Origin: an uncultured Clostridia bacterium
GTDB lineage: Bacteria > Bacillota > Clostridia > Christensenellales > UBA1242
DNA length: 6,781 nt
Assembly: GCA_944372595.1 (NCBI GenBank)
Contig: CALVZT010000040.1
Location: forward strand, 1 to 6,781
Reading direction: 5' to 3'
Made by a program: the position numbers and the translations under genes
Shown: in pieces, positions 4,032 to 6,781 of the stretch
How positions within the stretch are numbered: the stretch's first letter is position 1
Layout of the letters: the number at the start of each line of letters is the position of its first letter
The notes under the pieces: generated by a model
Seen by the model: only the letters and a program-made list of their open reading frames with translations
What the model was told of the DNA's origin: nothing
Database searches by the model: none

Positions 4032-6674
4032 TTATTTTCTAGGATTTTTGATGTTTGCCTGTGCAGCAGCAAGTCTTGCAATTGGAACTCTGTATGGGCT
4101 ACAAGAAACGTAAGTTAATCCAACATTATGACAGAACTCAACAGAACTTGGATCACCACCATGTTCACCACAAATACCAAGTTTGATATCAGGTCGAGTT
4201 TTACGTCCCAAAGTTGCAGCCATTTCAATAAGTTTGCCTACACCTTCAAAGTCAATACGAGCAAATGGATCAGATTCAAAAATCTTCTTATCATAATAAT
4301 CATTTAAGAACTTAGCAGCATCGTCACGGCTAAATCCATAAGTCATTTGAGTTAAGTCATTTGTACCGAATGAGAAGAATTCTGCAGCATTAGCAATCTT
4401 GTCAGCAGTAAGTGCAGCACGAGGAATTTCAATCATAGTACCAACATGATATGGAAGGTTAACTTTTGCCTTTGCAATAACTTCGTCAGCAACTTTGCAA
4501 ACAACGTTTTTAACATATTCCAATTCTTTATATTCTCCAACAAGAGGTATCATAATCTCAGGAACTACTTTAAAACTAGAAGTTTTGTTAACTGCAATAG
4601 CAGCTTCAATAACAGCGCGAGTTTGCATTTCAGCAATTTCTGGATAAGTAATTGCCAAACGACATCCACGGTGACCAAGCATTGGGTTAAATTCGTGCAA
4701 TGATTCAACTGTATTTTTTAATTGTTTAAATGTTAATCCCATCTCTTTTGCAAGAGCTTTGATTTCATCGTCAGTATGAGGTAAGAATTCATGTAGAGGT
4801 GGATCAAGGAAACGAATAGTTACTGGGTAACCATGCATTTCTTTGTATAGACCAATAAAGTCTTTCTTTTGCATAGGCAATAATTTTGCAAGTGCTTTCT
4901 TTCTTTCTTCAACAGTAGTACTTACAATCATTTCTCTAACAGCAGGGATTCTGTCTGCATCAAAGAACATATGCTCAGTTCTGCATAGACCAATACCTTC
5001 TGCACCAAATTTATATGCTTGTTTTGCATCAGCAGGAGTATCAGCATTAGTACGAACTTTTAATGCTCTATACTTGTCTGCCCATTTCATAATTGTACCA
5101 AAGTTACCACTCAAAGAAGCAGGAACAGTCTTGATTGCTTCTCCATAAATATTACCAGTACTTCCATCAAGAGATATGTAATCACCTTCTTTGAATACTT
5201 TACCATTAAGTTCAAAAGTTTTCTTTGCTTCATCAATTTTTATAGCACCACAACCAGCAACACAAGCAGTACCCATACCACGTGCAACAACGGCAGCGTG
5301 AGAAGTCATACCACCTCTAACGGTCAATACGCCTTGAGAAGCATACATACCTTCGATATCTTCTGGGGATGTTTCCAAACGAACAAGAACAACTTTTTCT
5401 TTTCTTTCTGCCCAAGCTTTGGCATCTTCAGCGGTAAATACAACCTTACCACAAGCAGCTCCAGGAGAAGCAGGAAGTGCTTTTGCAAGAGGTTTTGCTT
5501 TCTTTAATGCAGCAGCATCAAATTGAGGGTGAAGTAATGCATCAAGTTGTTTAGGTTCAATTTTGAGCAATGCTTCTTGTTCAGTTATCATGCCCTCTTT
5601 AACAAGGTCAACGGCAATTTGCAATGCAGCAGTAGCAGTACGTTTACCATTACGAGTTTGAAGCATATAAAGTTTATTTCTTTCGATAGTAAACTCCATA
5701 TCTTGCATATCTTTATAGTGACTTTCAAGAATATTTGCAACTCTTACAAATTCATCATAAATAGCTTTGTTTTGTTTAGCAAGTGCAGAAATTGGCATTG
5801 GAGTACGAATACCAGCAACAACGTCTTCACCTTGTGCATTCATTAAGTATTCACCAAACAATTTCTTTTCACCAGTAGATGGGCTACGAGTAAATGCAAC
5901 ACCAGTACCGCAATCATCACCCATGTTACCAAATACCATTGATTGAACGTTAACAGCAGTACCCCAATCTCCTGGAATATCATTCATACGACGATATACA
6001 ATAGCTCTTGGGTTATCCCAACTTCTAAATACGGCTTTAACAGCTTCGATAAGTTGAACTTTTGGATCTTGAGGGAAATCAGTCTTCATTTCTTTTTTGT
6101 AGAATGCTTTGAATTTAGCAACTACTTCTTTCAAATCTTCAGCTGTAAGTTCAGTATCAAGTTTAACATGTTTTTTCTCTTTGATATCATCTAATACTCT
6201 TTCAAATTTAGCTTTATCAAGCCCCATAACAACATCTGAGAACATTTGAATAAAACGACGATAAGAGTCATAAGCAAATCTTGGATTTTTAGTTAATTTT
6301 GCCATACCTTCAACAGCAACGTCATTAAGACCAAGGTTAAGGATAGTATCCATCATACCAGGCATTGAAGCACGAGCACCACTTCTTACTGATACAAGGA
6401 ATGGATTGTTAACATCTCCAAATTTTTTGCCAGCGATTTTTTCAAGTTTAGCTAATGAAGCCATAATTTCATCAATTATGCTATCATTAATTTTTTTACC
6501 ATCTTCGTAATATTTGTTACACGCTTCGGTTGTAACTGTAAAACCCTGAGGAACAGGAAGACCAAGTTTGGTCATTTCAGCAAGGTTGGCACCTTTACCA
6601 CCCAAAAGGTTTCTCATAGAAGCGTCACCTTCGCTAAACATATAAACATATTTTTTGTTACATTTTTTAGCCAT
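4032..6674 (-). CDS. ppdK: Pyruvate, phosphate dikinase (PPDK)
   Basis: The protein has 880 residues against about 874 for the Clostridium symbiosum enzyme. It catalyses ATP + pyruvate + phosphate <-> AMP + PEP + PPi in the cytoplasm; in anaerobes it can serve glycolysis or gluconeogenesis. The N-terminal ATP-grasp domain (about 1-345) carries K27 in LLGGKGAN, R97 in SVRSGARASMPG, and E327, Q339 and R341. The central swivelling domain has the phosphocarrier H459 in GGMTSHAAV. The C-terminal TIM barrel (about 530-880) carries R565, R621, E749, N772, D773 and catalytic C835 in GICGEHGGDP. From memory of the C. symbiosum enzyme, these central and C-terminal residues all sit at a constant offset of 4. 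The N-terminus has about five extra residues (KCNKK) before the conserved YVYMF. All catalytic residues are present, so it should be active. The start is ATG with AAGGAG 11 nt upstream, a long spacing. It is probably a separate transcription unit from dnaG-rpoD. Confidence 0.98.
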   Translation of the reverse strand: MAKKCNKKYVYMFSEGDASMRNLLGGKGANLAEMTKLGLPVPQGFTVTTEACNKYYEDGKKINDSIIDEIMASLAKLEKIAGKKFGDVNNPFLVSVRSGARASMPGMMDTILNLGLNDVAVEGMAKLTKNPRFAYDSYRRFIQMFSDVVMGLDKAKFERVLDDIKEKKHVKLDTELTAEDLKEVVAKFKAFYKKEMKTDFPQDPKVQLIEAVKAVFRSWDNPRAIVYRRMNDIPGDWGTAVNVQSMVFGNMGDDCGTGVAFTRSPSTGEKKLFGEYLMNAQGEDVVAGIRTPMPISALAKQNKAIYDEFVRVANILESHYKDMQDMEFTIERNKLYMLQTRNGKRTATAALQIAVDLVKEGMITEQEALLKIEPKQLDALLHPQFDAAALKKAKPLAKALPASPGAACGKVVFTAEDAKAWAERKEKVVLVRLETSPEDIEGMYASQGVLTVRGGMTSHAAVVARGMGTACVAGCGAIKIDEAKKTFELNGKVFKEGDYISLDGSTGNIYGEAIKTVPASLSGNFGTIMKWADKYRALKVRTNADTPADAKQAYKFGAEGIGLCRTEHMFFDADRIPAVREMIVSTTVEERKKALAKLLPMQKKDFIGLYKEMHGYPVTIRFLDPPLHEFLPHTDDEIKALAKEMGLTFKQLKNTVESLHEFNPMLGHRGCRLAITYPEIAEMQTRAVIEAAIAVNKTSSFKVVPEIMIPLVGEYKELEYVKNVVCKVADEVIAKAKVNLPYHVGTMIEIPRAALTADKIANAAEFFSFGTNDLTQMTYGFSRDDAAKFLNDYYDKKIFESDPFARIDFEGVGKLIEMAATLGRKTRPDIKLGICGEHGGDPSSVEFCHNVGLTYVSCSPYRVPIARLAAAQANIKNPRK

Positions 6675-6685
6675 AAAATTTTTAA

Positions 6686-6691
6686 CTCCTT
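6686..6691 (-). promoter_or_regulatory. Ribosome binding site of ppdK with long spacing
   Basis: AAGGAG on the minus strand is separated from the ATG (6674-6672) by 11 nt of A and T. The usual spacing, seen in the other three genes here, is 5 nt. No better start codon lies closer to the site. Confidence 0.7.
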
Positions 6692-6712
6692 AATATATAT
6701 TTGACAGAGATA

Positions 6713-6741
6713 AGTGTAATATATTTTGAAAAAATTAGCAA
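6713..6741 (-). promoter_or_regulatory. Candidate sigma-A promoter of ppdK
   Basis: On the minus strand TTGCTA (6741-6736) and TACACT (6718-6713) are separated by 17 bp. Each matches the sigma-A consensus at 4 of 6 positions. Transcription would start near 6706, giving a leader of about 30 nt that contains the AAGGAG site. The surrounding DNA is very AT-rich, so chance matches are likely and the call is tentative. Confidence 0.35.
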
Positions 6742-6781
6742 CTAAACTAACTCAATTTTTTTCTTATTTTTTATTTTTTTT
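6742..6781 (-). other. A-tract-rich DNA upstream of the ppdK promoter
   Basis: On the minus strand the right edge of the window reads as runs of 8, 6 and 7 A separated by short breaks, with centres about 8 and 10 bp apart, just upstream of the candidate -35. Such roughly phased A-tracts can bend DNA or act as an UP element. No gene or hairpin is visible here, and the window ends inside the tract. Confidence 0.35.

Noticed and set aside
4446..6194. Several plus-strand open frames of 69-101 codons opposite ppdK
   Set aside because: They lie wholly opposite a highly conserved coding region, have no ribosome binding sites or family features, and are rich in residues expected from the antisense of an AT-rich gene.
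411..6674. Recoded genetic code (TGA as Trp or Gly)
   Set aside because: Conserved Trp positions in RpoD use TGG, and all four complete genes stay open without reading TGA; the absence of TGA stops in four genes is too small a sample.

Overview
The window comes from an AT-rich, low-GC Gram-positive bacterium, most likely an anaerobic member of the Clostridia (Bacillota). The evidence is a strong purine-rich ribosome binding site before every complete gene, a short SigA-type primary sigma factor, a clostridial-type pyruvate phosphate dikinase of 880 residues, and a partial secreted-type protein family that I know only from Firmicutes. Stop codons are TAA or TAG and Trp is read from TGG, so the standard bacterial code fits. 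I cannot place it to genus.

Layout from left to right. Positions 1-259 (+) hold the last 85 codons of a gene that starts outside the window; its end carries a conserved His/Cys/His pattern. Positions 258-383 hold three tandem copies of a 42-bp unit, two of which contain a perfect 10-bp inverted repeat. A hairpin flanked by A and T runs (382-412) follows and can terminate transcription from both sides. Everything further right is on the minus strand. Read in transcription order, it is ppdK (6674-4032), a 101-bp gap with a hairpin, then a tight three-gene cluster: dnaG primase (3930-2182), rpoD primary sigma factor (2173-1115) and a coiled-coil/zinc-ribbon protein (1103-411).

dnaG-rpoD is the core of the macromolecular synthesis operon, which links replication priming to transcription initiation. 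At both internal junctions the upstream stop codon overlaps the next gene's ribosome binding site, so translation is probably coupled. The hairpin between ppdK and dnaG may be a terminator for ppdK or an attenuator for the operon. ppdK is a central carbon enzyme (PEP-pyruvate interconversion) with its own candidate promoter.

The four complete genes belong to well-known families, and I see no obviously new multi-gene system. The points most worth a second look are the 42-bp hairpin repeats, a one-residue insertion in sigma region 2 of RpoD, the direct linkage of the zinc-ribbon gene to rpoD, the leader hairpin with a TTG start on dnaG, and the partial gene at the left edge.
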